A DNA stretch of 64,000 nt from Acridotheres tristis (taxonomy: Eukaryota; Chordata; Aves; Passeriformes; Sturnidae): the NCBI GenBank assembly GCA_037013685.1, contig CM072899.1, forward strand, positions 11,450,479-11,514,478, in the 5' to 3' direction. Positions 1 through 11,613 of this stretch are shown here, in pieces. The translations under genes and the position numbers were made by a program. The number at the start of each line of letters is the position of its first letter. The first letter of the stretch is position 1. A model generated the notes under the pieces. The model was given only the letters and a program-made list of their open reading frames with translations, had not been told where the DNA came from and did no database searches.

Positions 1-1189
1 GATTGTTCTCACAAGTACCTCCTCAGAAGATGTTCAAAGATTATAGTCCCTTTGGAGTTCATGTGGAAATTGATGCCTGCTTCCCCAATCCTGGACTTTT
101 TCCCCTAGTTTTTCTTCATATTTTCCTTGTTATGCTCTGAAGTGAGTAATTTGAGGACATAATGTAATTGGATTTAGTTGTGGGTTTTATTTTTCTCTCT
201 TGAAATTGTGCACATTCAGATTGACTTCTTCAGTAAATTCAGTGTTTTTATTTTTTACTTGAAGCGAAATTTAAGCTTGGGTTTATTGACCCAGGCTCTC
301 TGTTGAGCTGCTCTTCCTTTTAAGAGAAGTTGAATATTTTAAAGAATGTTTTTCCATTGACCAAGGCCAAATAGGTTTTTTGGGAAAATACTAAAATATG
401 TATATAATTTAATATTTGACAATTTATTCCTGTGAAAAATCAAATTAATTTCTCACATCTGTGAAAATACTACAAGTTGACTATTTCTGTTCAGATGATC
501 ATTGTGCAATTCACTAGTGTTTAATCTTAAATATGTGATTACATTTCAGCATAAGTGTAAAAAAGCAGGAGTCTCTTTTAGAAGTTATTTCTCATAAGCA
601 CAGGAAAAAGAAGTTTTATTTGGCATTTGGAAAAAATTATAGGTAGATTAACAACAGATTTTAAATGTCTTTTTTCTGTAAGGTTTTGAGCTTTAATAAA
701 TAGTGATTCTTGTAAGAAGACTATGCTGTAGAGTTTTGCAAATCAGTTTGGTTGAATAACCTTATTTTCTCTAATCATCGTAAAGAAAGGATGGATTTGT
801 AGTATTTGTAGTTGTAGTATACACAAATGATTGCTTTTTGGGTGGCTAAGAAATGGGAGAAATCTTGTAAACATGGGAGATCATCTGTGTTGCTCAGATT
901 CAGAAGTTTCCTGGGTTTGCTTGATGATGGTTGGGAATCTTCTGTTAAAGACCTGTTGACTACCTCTGTATTTCAAGCTTTTAGTCTTATATTAGATACT
1001 AGGTTTTGCTTTCAGGACACACATACATATGCATTACACATAAAATAAGTGAAAGTATGTTGTGGATTCCCTGCTACTTTCATTGAACCAGGTAGAATTG
1101 GCTTGGGGAGGAAAAGACCATCTGTAAGCAAATTGATGGAGGGTATTTCAGTCCACCCCTGCCGATTATTTCTAATTGAAGCTGTCTGA
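1..1189. other. Non-coding AT-rich sequence
   Basis: I see no gene, repeat or regulatory block here. Frames are short and broken by stops, and T runs are frequent. The stretch resembles vertebrate intron or intergenic DNA. Confidence 0.6.
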
Positions 1190-1560
1190 GCCAGTCTTAA
1201 TACAATTTAGATATCGCCAGCCAGAAGGATTTTATTTATGGAACAGGGCCTGTTGAAACTTCCTCCGACCCTGGAGAAGCTGTGAATGGGAGAGAGCTGA
1301 TCAAGCAGGCATGCCTGGCTAGCGTATGCATTTCTTTAATAAGGCAGGGATTGATGTCTTTTGCAGTTCAGGGGTTAGATAAACAGCAGTCCCTCGGTTC
1401 AAGGCTCTCCATGTTCAGCTGTTTGTTTATACGGATCTCAGAAGGTTGGCTTAGCCTTGTGACATCCCCGGGGAGCTTTCCTGACCATGCTGTAACCTCG
1501 TCTGCTCCAAGGCTGCTCAGGAGGTGTCGCATCGCCTTCTAGGAAACGAACTGGCTGAGT
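1190..1560. promoter_or_regulatory. Candidate conserved non-coding element
   Basis: This block stands out from its CpG-poor surroundings because it keeps about ten CpG dinucleotides, for example near 1215, 1266, 1323, 1394, 1431, 1468, 1499, 1526 and 1546. It is complex sequence without simple repeats and includes an AT-rich core around 1322-1342 (ATGCATTTCTTTAATAAGG). An 86-codon open frame crosses it but resembles no protein I know. Retained CpG and high complexity are what one sees in conserved enhancers, but conservation cannot be tested from one sequence. Confidence 0.3.
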
Positions 1561-2324
1561 GGAGTGTGCAGCTCAGACCTGGTCTCAAAGAAAGGTAGAT
1601 GTAATCAGAGTGGTTGGAACACTGGGTCTGTCCTCAGGAACTCATAAATAATTTGCATATATAATTATGGTGCATTCATTCTGAGACTTGATGTTTGCAC
1701 ACAGAAGCCTACAGTGTGCAGCTCAGGCTCTTACTGATTGCAGTTCTGAGAAATCAGTGGCTTACATGACTAATTTCACCAGAACTTTGAGGTTGTCTTA
1801 CTAATTTCTGCTTCTATTGACTTGACAGTAGGAGCCCATTAAATTGAATTGAATAAACCCCAAATAAGTAAGTAGCTATATTAATATTTTTTTATTAAAA
1901 AAATTAGTGGTGGTTACATATTGAACAATACAGAGAGTTAAAGCATGCATCTTATTAGTCTCATTTCCATAGCTGTTCTGTTGCAGTTTTCCTCTCCACA
2001 GAGGATGATGATGGTCACATGAGAAAGGAATGGTGCAAATTCATCTGGGTCTTATTGCAGTGCTGTTCTGACAAGTAGAGTTGTTCTGGAATTTGAGGAT
2101 GACTTTGCTCAGGGTTAGAAGTGTGCTTTATCACATGTGAGACTGGCTGATTTTTAAAATGTGACATGTTACGAAGTTGGCTTAAATACCAGAATTTGTT
2201 GAATTCGTTTTTGCTAACTTTATGTCTGGTTGTTCATGCTTAATTTTTCTGCAGCACCTTCAGTCTGTAGCTGTGCCAACCCAAACAGACATAAATGAAC
2301 TGACTGCACACCTATAGCACAGCT

Positions 2325-2470
2325 TGTGAAATATCCTGTCATACAGATGGGGAAACTGAGGCACAAACATGGGTTGTTAATGGCCATTGGACTTTTGGAG
2401 AGAGCAGAGACCTGTATGGACCCTTCCTGTCTTGTAGCCCCCAGTGTTGTGCTGCTTGTCCTGCAGTGTC
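2325..2470 (-). repeat. MIR/CORE-SINE-like relic
   Basis: The + strand carries ACAGATGGGGAAACTGAGGC near 2343-2362, the reverse complement of the highly characteristic MIR core that reads CCTCAGTTTCCCCATCTGT. It is followed by a decayed counterpart of the usual stretch after the core, ending near 2441-2465 with CCCCCAGTGTTGTGCTGCTT. The copy is therefore on the minus strand, old and degraded. The family name is from recall of the consensus; a related amniote SINE would look similar. Confidence 0.6.
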
Positions 2471-2986
2471 TTCATTTCCTTGAGATCAGTTTGTGCTCTC
2501 CTCGAGCTTCTCAGGAAACCTGAACTTTGGTGTTCTCAAGTAGGACAATGCTCAAAGCATCCTGTCCTGTACAAATCCGTATGGCTGGCATCCCAGCTGA
2601 AAGGTGTTCAGAGTAGGGGGGAGAGGTCACTTCCATGCTGGCTGAGGTTTCAAAATGCCAAAATATGAACGTCTTGTCGCTTTTAAATAACGTGTGGGGT
2701 CTGACTTCAATGTTGGGTTTCGTATTTAATCAGTATTAATATGATAACAGGAATGTGGCAACTGAAGCGAACACAAAGAGATTATCTTCTTAGCCAAATG
2801 CATCCATTAGCTAGGAAATATAGGTTTCTATTAAATGAAGCGGACAGATGGAGTATTGGAGGTGACTGAGAACAGGAGGGGGAGGGGGATAAGAGGTGAA
2901 AGTTGAGGTTTAGAAAATCTCTATAAAAATAAAAACAAACCATCCATCTTGATGGCTGGCGTTTTACCCTCCCGTTGCACTTTCAG

Positions 2987-3176
2987 GATGGTGCTCCGAT
3001 TCCTATCAAGAACATTATGCTGAAATTTAATCTAACAGAGCACTTACTTCTGCCAAACTCTGGCTCAGCAACTGCTCCACGCCCCCAGAAAAAAGTGGCC
3101 AACAAACCTTCAAATGCAGGACAGTGTTATGCCATCTTCAGGAAAGCTGCTACTTTGAGATCCCAGGGGAAGACAG
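2987..3176 (+). other. Candidate exon of unknown protein (low confidence)
   Basis: A pyrimidine-rich run ending in TTTCAG at 2981-2986 makes a good acceptor. The frame that starts there (Asp-Gly-Ala-Pro-Ile-Pro-Ile...) stays open for about 70 codons to a stop near 3196. A possible donor, ACAG|GTTGGA, lies at 3176/3177, giving a 190-nt exon of 63 codons plus one base. The middle is basic (Pro-Gln-Lys-Lys-Val near 3091). I recognise no family, and the donor fits the consensus only moderately. Chance is a serious alternative: open stretches of this length are common in 64 kb read in six frames. Confidence 0.17.
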
Positions 3177-6100
3177 GTTGGATCTTGTCCCTCTAGTTTG
3201 TTGGGGCTTTTTCATTTTTGCTAGAGAAGTGTGTTGGGGAAACAAAATCATGTTCCAGCATTTCAGAGCAGTTGTAAAGTAAATTATTCATCTCTCTGTG
3301 TGTATGTATAAGAACCCTGATCTCGTAACTGTTGTAACAATGTTTATAACCAGTGTTTGAAACCTCGGTTATAATAGTATAAATAATTTTAGATAATGCA
3401 GATAACAAGAAGAAAATAATATAATTAGAATTTTACAAGGTGAACAATTCACTAAGATAGATGGAGTAACACAATACATGAAAAAAAAAAATCTGTAACA
3501 GCACAAACATGACACTGACGACGGGAAACATCTGCATTGCCAACCATCCCTGGGCTGGCCACAGCCTCACATCTGCACCACCAGCCTGGGAGCTGTGTGT
3601 GCTCCATTGTATCAGTGCACATCAGACCCTCTGTTCTGCCATCGAGGTTTGGGTTAGTTTCTCAGAGCAGTTTGTATTGGTTTTAAGTCTATAAGCATTT
3701 TACTTGAAATTGAAGAAACCATGTAGGATGGTGCTGCTTAGGAAGAGTGGACTAAGTGTGAACTAACTGTAGTTCAGTTTTTTGAAAGCTGTTTTGAATT
3801 GGACCTAACTACTGTCAAATTCTGTGTGTGACCAGTGAGAGTCTGGTTGGATGCAAACAATTTTTCATTGTTCTTTCTTATTTTTCATCCCATTTTGATT
3901 TTGCTGCCAGTGATTATTTCTCTCCTGGATTTTGAGGAGTGTGCCTAGCTTCCTCTGGCTAAGTTTTGTTTGGAGTTTTAGATTTGGTGATGATTTGGAA
4001 CAGGAGAGGAAAAAAATATGTGACAGGAGAGAGAAGCAGCATCACTCTTCTGCCCAGTGTTTCTAGGCTTCACACAGTTTTGTAAATGAATTTTATGTTC
4101 TTTTACTTAAATTCACTCTTTTTGTCTGCATTGCATCTGCTTGATTTTTCCTTAAAGCCTTTAGATGTTAACAAAAATGGGACACATGGGAAGTCCAGAG
4201 TGGACTTTTCATGATCTTCTACATTTGGCCCTCTGCCCATCTTTAAGCCATTGCCCAATTAACAGTGACTGGTTCATTTGGGCAGCACAAACCAAATGTT
4301 ATTACCATCTCTGGATCCAAGAAGATTTTAGATTTTAAATTTTAAAACCAGATTGAGTTTATATTTTCCCATTGCCCATGGTGTTCCTTGTTCACATATA
4401 TTGATTTCTTTTTCCCCTTCATCATGCAGTGAGTGACAGGAAGGAGAAGAGCTCTCAGGGAAGGTGTGTAGGGTGGGTGATGGTGTTCCCAGCAGGGAGG
4501 TGTGTGCTTTGCTGGCTGAATGAGAGGGTGCAGGAGGTGCAGAGCTATTTTTCAGTCCTGTCATTCCTGCTTGGGAACCTGACACATGGGCCTAACTTTC
4601 TTGCTTGTGTTGTTTTTTTTAGGAGGGAGGGAGGTGACTGAGCAGCTAGCCCCTTGACAGGGCAGTTTTAAAACATTCATAAAACTTTTATTGGGCTGCC
4701 ACCCTTACAGATAAATATTTTCTGAGTTTATGGGCTTATTTTAAGGATGGAAGCTTAATAGCAGCTTTGTAGCCCTATATGTCCCCAAAATAGCCTTTTG
4801 GCAAGCCCCATCTCTGGAGGCTGCCATGCTTTTGTAGGTCTTTGGAGTTTCTTCATCCCTAAATTATTACCCTTTTGCCTCCTTCCAGCTTTGTCTGCCT
4901 AAATGTGACCAACTGCTAAACAAATCTTTCCCCTTCCCCCAGCCTTGCTGAAAGCTGATGCTGTGTAGCCATATTTGGTCATCATGAAAGGAGAAAGATT
5001 GCAGTAGTTATAAATTAATTTATTTTATTAAATTGGGTTTGTTAGATCTGTTTTATGAGTCTCGGTTATCAGTCTTTTCTTAATGCTCCATGTGATTTTA
5101 AGATGGTACAGGCTCTTGGCATTTTTGACATGTACTGGCACTTTTCAGGCACTTTCTCAATGTGCTTCCACAAATATAAAAGCTTCACAGCTCGTCTCAG
5201 CATTAAGTGGGGAAACCAGTGGGCTTGCAGCCAAGGCTGTACAAAGGAATTCTGTATGTAGTGCTTGGAGGAAGATGGAGCTGCAGTTTGAGCATCCCTG
5301 CCATTTGATTTCACTGTGTGGTGTCCAAAGAGGTTTCATGGATTTCAGAATGGGCTTTTGCTCAGCACTAACTCAAGACAGTGTGTGCGTTTTGGCTGCC
5401 CTGGGAGAGCCGCCTATGATTCATTCCCATATATTCCAGCTCCTGAAAAGGGAATGTTTTTAGCACCTGGAGCACTGCTACATGGTATGGTTTCTTTCTA
5501 TCCCAGTACAGTTGCTGATCTCCCTTCTTTTCCTACCAGAGACAATTGTAATACCTAGAAGGAAAGTGTGTGACCTCTTTTTTCGTTTGCTCAACTGTGT
5601 TTTATGACACTATTTCCAATGACAGATATCCTGAACAGCAAACTGCTGGCACATGGTATTATGGTATTGTATCATGGCATTTTTTTGTCTCATCCCAAGT
5701 TTTTTTTGGGATGTGAGTCTTTTTCTGTGCAGGAAGCCATTTTCCAGCATATGTGATTGTTAGTCCCTCAGAAAAGTGTCACGAGTAGGAAACAGCTTAA
5801 AGGTTGGGTTCAGGGGTACTTGTGGAAGACTAGGCTGTAGAACTGACAAAAATAAAATAGCTTCAGGACAACTGGAGAGATTAAAATAGGCTTTACCTCC
5901 CTGAAGAGGGTCATTTGGTCATAACAGACGTAAAAAAAAAATCCAAACCAAAACAACTCACTTGCTTTATTTTGGGTGAGGTTGACAATTTATACAGTCG
6001 GGGAACTCCCTTTTCCAGACCAGTCACAGTTCAGCAATACATTTGCTGGTTTGGGGGTTTTTTTCTTCTAAAAATAGGAATATCTATTTTTGTACAAAAC

Positions 6101-6654
6101 AATGCCCTGAGACTTTTGTTTCTGTATTTCCATGACTTCTGTTTTTTTTATGTCAGCATATCTTGGGGCTTATCCTAAGAATGGAGCTGATGTAATAATA
6201 ATGGTTTGCATTGTAGCCATCTGATTTGTTGCTTATAATATTAAACTGTTTACTTTTGCAGGACTATTTTTCTGCAAGTTTTACACTGATAAAAAACCAA
6301 TAGGTGTCAAGAAAGTTATATTCCATGTAAAATTGAGCTTATGTGCTCAAACAACTCAGCACAGTGTGCCTACCTCAGTACAAGCAAAGAGGTTAAGACT
6401 TATTTTTTTCCAGAAAACTTCTGAGTTCTGGCAATGTGCACATTATATGCAGAGTTCTTGTCCAGCTAAATTCTGGGCAAAGCTGGGCAGTTTGAATTTT
6501 TGTGTATTCACATGTGAATTCTTTTGCTATATCCAAAATGTAAATATGACTATAATGGACTGAAACTATTTCAAGTCCTTTGCCTGACATTTGGTAGCCC
6601 CCATGTAGTGCCTGTCTCATTTCAGATGGAGTTTATTCTTTTTTTACTCTAGAA
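3177..6654. other. Non-coding stretch without recognisable features
   Basis: It contains an 11-base A run at 3481-3491 and scattered short frames. The longest, 5083-5463 on the + strand (126 codons), lacks any familiar motif and overlaps two antisense frames of similar size, as expected by chance. I see no repeat family here. Confidence 0.55.
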
Positions 6655-6770
6655 AGCCACGGAGCAGAGATACAGAGATATTAGATAACTTGCCAGCAAA
6701 TTTATGACAGTACAGTGAGGAAGACTCTGGAGTTTTTGTTTAGCACCAGTCTAAGTCCATCTCCTTTTGC
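6655..6770 (-). repeat. Degraded MIR-like relic
   Basis: The order of short matches follows the minus-strand MIR pattern: GGAGCAGAGATACAGAGATA, then TTAGATAACTTGCC, a CACAG-like piece, and TCTAAGTCCATCTCC at the end. Each match is imperfect, so the call rests on their order and spacing. Confidence 0.4.
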
Positions 6771-6792
6771 AGTGTGTTGTCTTTCAGGTTAG

Positions 6793-6846
6793 TTATTGGG
6801 TCGGCCAAAAGCCTGTTGGCTTTGGCTGTTGGTAATTTTTTTTTTA
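6793..6846. mobile_element. Possible mariner-type terminal repeat fragment
   Basis: TTATTGGGTCGGCCAAAAG at 6793-6811 resembles the terminal inverted repeat of irritans-type mariner elements (TTATTGGGTTGGCCAAAA). I could not find the opposite inverted end within a few hundred bases and see no transposase remnant. It may be a solo end of a short non-autonomous copy, or chance. Confidence 0.2.
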
Positions 6847-7867
6847 ATTGCTTGTTATAATAGTGTATATTGATCCACTGCATTCATTCACTATTGGGGA
6901 TTAATCTTGTGAAGAACACTGGATATTGTCTAATTCATAAGAGTTGTAAATGCATCTGGAAAGGTACAAAGGTGTACTTTCAGGAAATAGTCTACCTTAA
7001 ATTGAGATGTTCTCTGGATGATCTAATAATTTTCCATAACTGTGTATGCATTTTATAGTTGTAAGGACACAGATCAAGTTTTTAGCAAATACAATGTAAT
7101 AGTTTTGGGGGTTTTTCACTATTTCTTCCTGGTACCTTTTGATTGTATTATGAGAGGACAGCAGGTTTTTGGTTTGTTGATTTGGGGTTTTTGCCAGCAG
7201 CATTGAAAGACCCACAGCTAGGCTACCTGAGATACTACTGGTTCTTATTTGACTTTTGAACTGTGTCTGTGTTTTCTTTTGTTGTGGTTTAAATTTCACA
7301 TCACTCAGAAGTTAATGCTTCTTAAGGATGTAATTTACCTTCAACATGATTCTTCTTGCTGGTGTATGATGGTTCAAGCACTGTGGTTCTGATGGGAAAA
7401 TATGAACTGCAGACAAGAGTTCCTGCTGTGGAAACAGAAATAGTGAAACAAGGAGCAAATATGGCTTCAGGGTAAAAAATACACTTCTCAAGTTTTGTTG
7501 TAAAATAATTAGCCTTCTGTGGAGGCGCAGAGACCATAGAAAAAGCACAGGAGCTGCTCAGTTGCCTGTGATTTGACTTAAAGTTTATGACCTTGAGTAA
7601 TGTGCCTGCTCAACCACACTTAACAAAAGCATATTTGATGAAATGTTAAACTCATGAATTACATCTCCATGGAAAGCCTTTTTTAAAATTTGTAAAATCA
7701 GAAATAAATCAACATCTTTAGACCTCAGCAGAATTGTTTAAATATGGAATTAAAAGGAACAGGCTGTTTCATCAACAATGACACTTTGTAAACTTACATA
7801 GAATGTGTAGCTTTTCTCCAGGTTGAAAGTCGACTCTGTATTCCAAGGTATTGTACAAAGAACTGTA

Positions 7868-8010
7868 GCATTAGGAACTGTTTACTAAGTGAGGAAACTG
7901 AGACAGAGGAGAAATAATGTTGTGAAGTGATGGAAGCCAAAGAAGCAAAACTGCCTAGGCCTGGGTTTCTTAATTTCCAATCTAAATGTCTGCCCATTAG
8001 GGCTGCAAAA
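7868..8010 (-). repeat. MIR-like relic
   Basis: The + strand reads GTGAGGAAACTGAGACAGAG near 7889-7908, then GAAGCCAAAGAAGC, GCCTGGGTTTCTTAATTTCC near 7960-7979, and ends with GTCTGCCCATTAGG. This order is the reverse complement of a MIR or related CORE-SINE, including the region that normally reads as 'ACCCAGGTTTCCTGACTCC'. It is one of the clearest SINE relics in the window. Confidence 0.6.
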
Positions 8011-8124
8011 ATTTGAGAGCCAGTTGTGTGACAATTTGGAGACTTCTGTAAGGCAGTATCTGTCCCTCTGTTTTCCTTGTTGTGGGCAGCAGTTACTGGT
8101 TCAATCGTCCTCTCATTTCCACCA

Positions 8125-8230
8125 TCAAATGTGTAGTTACTCCCAGTTTATACTTATAAAACAGATTTTACTAATGGGAGAATAAATGTGCTGTCCCTGC
8201 TCACACAGCAGCCAGGGCTGGTTATTCTTT
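8125..8230 (-). repeat. Degraded MIR-like relic
   Basis: AACAGATTTTACTAATGGGA followed by GAATAAATG and then GCTCACACAGCAGCCAGG follows the minus-strand MIR layout (TTTTACAGATGGGGAAACTG..., then GTCACACAGC). It lies about 115 bases beyond the previous relic, so the two could be one broken insertion or two copies. Confidence 0.4.
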
Positions 8231-11200
8231 CCATAGACATGTCAGCCCAAAGCCTTGCATGGCATTGGGAGCCTATTCTTCTGTATTTTATTGCTTCCTG
8301 AGTTTTATTTATCTGCTTTAATGTAATATATTGGAGTAGTTATTTATTTGATTTGTTTGGGAATTTTTCAAAGTAGTTTGGTACTACTGTGTTGAAACAA
8401 AAATAGGAGGTGTTTTCTTAGATGTTAGACTAGATGTTAGGATTACTGTATAACAATGAAAACACAGTTTTTGTTTTCTTGGAGAGTTTTTAACCTTTGT
8501 TTTTCATGTGTTAGGCATCACATCTGATGCTAAAGCACTGTGTAAAACATTTTTGTTGAAAACTGGAAATTTCCCTGTAAAGCTGGATAGGTTTTTGTTT
8601 GTTTGTTTGTTTTGTTGCTTTGGGAATTTTTTTAGGTCATAAGAAAGTTTGAAATGCACAATAGCTCTTAACATTAACTTTTCACTTTGTCCCTGGAACT
8701 TTGAAGAGAGACTTGCATTTTTTGGCATTGGTCAAGTAGTCTGGTCTTGATAGACTTGCCGTCTGTAGTGTCTTTGTATTAAGTGTTCCCCCTGGGGCTC
8801 CATCTTGTGTTTTAATTCCCAGTTTCTTGCTGATGTATGGGCTCTTCTGTTAAATAACTTTTATTTTCTATGCCATTATTCCTGCATACTTTACTTGATT
8901 TGTGTTGCATACAGAATGTTTTCTCCTTGTTGTGTTTGGAACTGGTTTTGTAATAGGGCTATTGTTATGTAATTCTGACTGAAAGTTACAACTTCATCAA
9001 CAAACACAAAGTGCTTGTTCTGTTTGAAAATTGGGCTTACACTCATCATGAACTATTTATCCATTATGAGCTAATTTTTACCGTTTAAATAAAAGAAACC
9101 GCTATTTCATACATGCTGCAATTTAGGAAGTATTAAAGATTCACTGGTATGTAGAGCACTTACTGCTGTGAACACAAGTGAAGAGCTTCTGTAAACAATT
9201 GATTCAAGATTTCAAAATAACCCAAGTGCTGAGAAAACTGCTGCACTCAACTATACTGTCACATTTCCATGGATTAATGAGTTACTGTTTGTTATCTCAG
9301 TGATAGTGACTGTCTGAGTGCTCAAACCCCATCACAAATGTGCTATAAATTCATAATCAGATGTCTCTTTAGATCCCAGTGAAGATGTTTTGTAGTGAAT
9401 ACGATGTGCTGAGGAGCATTTTGCAGTCACTGAAGCTCAGCTGACAGGCACTGATTTGCTTCTGTGTCTGAGCTGTAAAATGACAAATGGTTGAAAAATA
9501 TATCCTTCTGCCAAGATCAGAGATTTCTGCCTGCAATTGTAGAGTGCTTTAGAGCAATTCAAGAAGATATTCAGATGTTGGCTGGAGAATGCATTCATTC
9601 TTCCAAGTTGTGAATATTCCACCAGTCTGTGACTCTGCTTTTGTCACTGCTTAGCAGTCCCTGGTCTCCTCACGCTTTCTAGTCTTCCTGCCTGTCTTTC
9701 TAATCCTCAGCTTCATTTACACTTTTATCCTGCAGCGTCTGTGATGGAAAGCACTGTAAATATGAAAAGAATTCCTGGTTTGTTGAATCCATTACTTGGG
9801 TGTACCTGTGGTGGGCATGTTAGTGTGTAGATCTAGTCAGGCTTGCAGAACTGGTCAGTGTACTTTATCTGGAGCATGTTCAAGCTGTTTATCTAAGGAG
9901 TAGTATTGCAATTAAAATTTTTTTTTCAGAAGTTTGTCCTTTTGAAATTACACTTAAAAATTCCAGAAGCTTTTTGAAATGCAGACTGGCTGTGTTTGGC
10001 TCGGGATGACTGAATGCTGCATGCAGTGTACATCACTCCAGTGTATACTGGATGATGTTTTGGTATTTAGGAAGATGCAGCATGTTCTGTGTGCAAACCC
10101 TGACACATAAACGCTCACACACCGTGTATGTTGTGGCTGCACATCTTCAGCTTGTGTGGTATGATGTACACACTCGTGCACGCCCACACACTAAACCTTT
10201 GCAGGTCAAAAAGGGAGGATAAACTTTTGAACCCAGCTGCTGCCAAATTAACTACATGTGCAGGGACCACCAAAGCTGGGGTTACCAGATTCCAGAAAAG
10301 TGCTGGACACTGACACCCACATCTTGTACTGCAGGAGACTTCTTGTTCTTCCCTTAGAGCCTGAAGGATGATGCCTTGGAAACACGCCATCCTCTTTGCC
10401 CTTTCCTTGTCACCAGAAAGGACAGGCAGCAGTTTGGTGACTTCTCCCTTCGTTATGGAAATGGGACTGATACAGTAATCAGGATGCTACATATGGAGCT
10501 TTTTAAATTACTGCTCTTCAGTCTTTTGTTAGCCTTCATTATTCCTGAAGATTTTTTCCAAGTCATAAAAATGACATTTTTAATATGCAGAATTAAAAAA
10601 AAGGCAATATGAAGAATACATTTTAGTCAATAAGCTTTTACCTTTTAAACCAGTTATCTTAGTTTCTGCTCTAGGTATTTTAATTGAAGATTAACTACTG
10701 TTAAAGAGTATACAAATTTAGGTAGTATATATTTGAAGTAGTAAAATAGGACTGAATAAAAGCTGGGAATAGAGTGGCCTGTCCATTATAATTTTAGATT
10801 GCAGAGCACAAACTAACCTTCATTTGAAGTCAGCACTGCTGACTGAGACTCTTTTAATGTTAAGGCTATTTTATTTAATTTTTTTTGTTTTTTGTTCTGA
10901 TGAAGTTCACTAGAAGTATACTTTGGAGTTGCAAGTTGAGCAGGTCTTACCTGGAATGTTAGTTTTATTCCTGTTGCATTTTTTAAATAAAAAGTTAAGT
11001 CAAAACTGATGCATGCAAATACGAAACAAAAAGCTAAAAATATTTTATGCTTCTTTTGACTTGTGCTAAAATGACCTTGGTGAGCTCCTTTTTGCCTTCT
11101 ACAGGAGATATAACCAGTTCATTTCTGTTTGCAGACTGATAATTTCTCTTACATCTTGAGCAGCCTTGGGTACCACACAGGTTGTCTAAAATATGGGCAT

Positions 11201-11578
11201 TCAAGACATGGAGGCTGCTTTGGTTTCAGAGGGAAGGAGTTGAGGAGGCTGCTGCACTCCAACCACCTGCCCTGTCTATTGGGCAAAGTACCTGCCTACC
11301 TTCCAGAGAGAGGCTCCTGTCTTCCTCACAGTATCCCGTGTTTTTTCCAAGGATTCCAGGATAGCTGTCCTCAGGAAAACCGTGTTAAGACTTACTGTTT
11401 AAACCTATTTGGAAGGGAGTGCATCTGGTAGGTTTTTGTAAACACTCAAATTTTTCTTTCTCCTTAGAGTTTTACTAGCGCTTGAATTTTAGCAGTGTAA
11501 GTATTAATGTAAACTTCCTGTAGATCCATAGCCTTGATGAACTGCATGTAAGACCTGCACTTTTATGAACATTTTGAT
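8231..11578. other. Non-coding stretch without recognisable features
   Basis: I see only short frames and simple T-rich patches, including a GTTT microsatellite of about four units near 8597-8614. I found no transposon family or convincing exon. Confidence 0.55.
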
Positions 11579-11613
11579 GAATTCCCTCATCAGTGTGCAG
11601 GATGAGGGAATTC
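11579..11613. repeat. Perfect 13-bp inverted repeat with 9-nt loop
   Basis: GAATTCCCTCATC at 11579-11591 and GATGAGGGAATTC at 11601-11613 are exact reverse complements separated by 9 bases (AGTGTGCAG). The pairing stops abruptly beyond both arms, so it is too short for a usual microRNA precursor. It is most simply a small inverted duplication or a cruciform-capable site. Confidence 0.85.

Noticed and set aside
11579..11613. The hairpin as a microRNA precursor
   Set aside because: The stem is only 13 bp and pairing does not extend past either arm, while typical precursors have stems above 20 bp.
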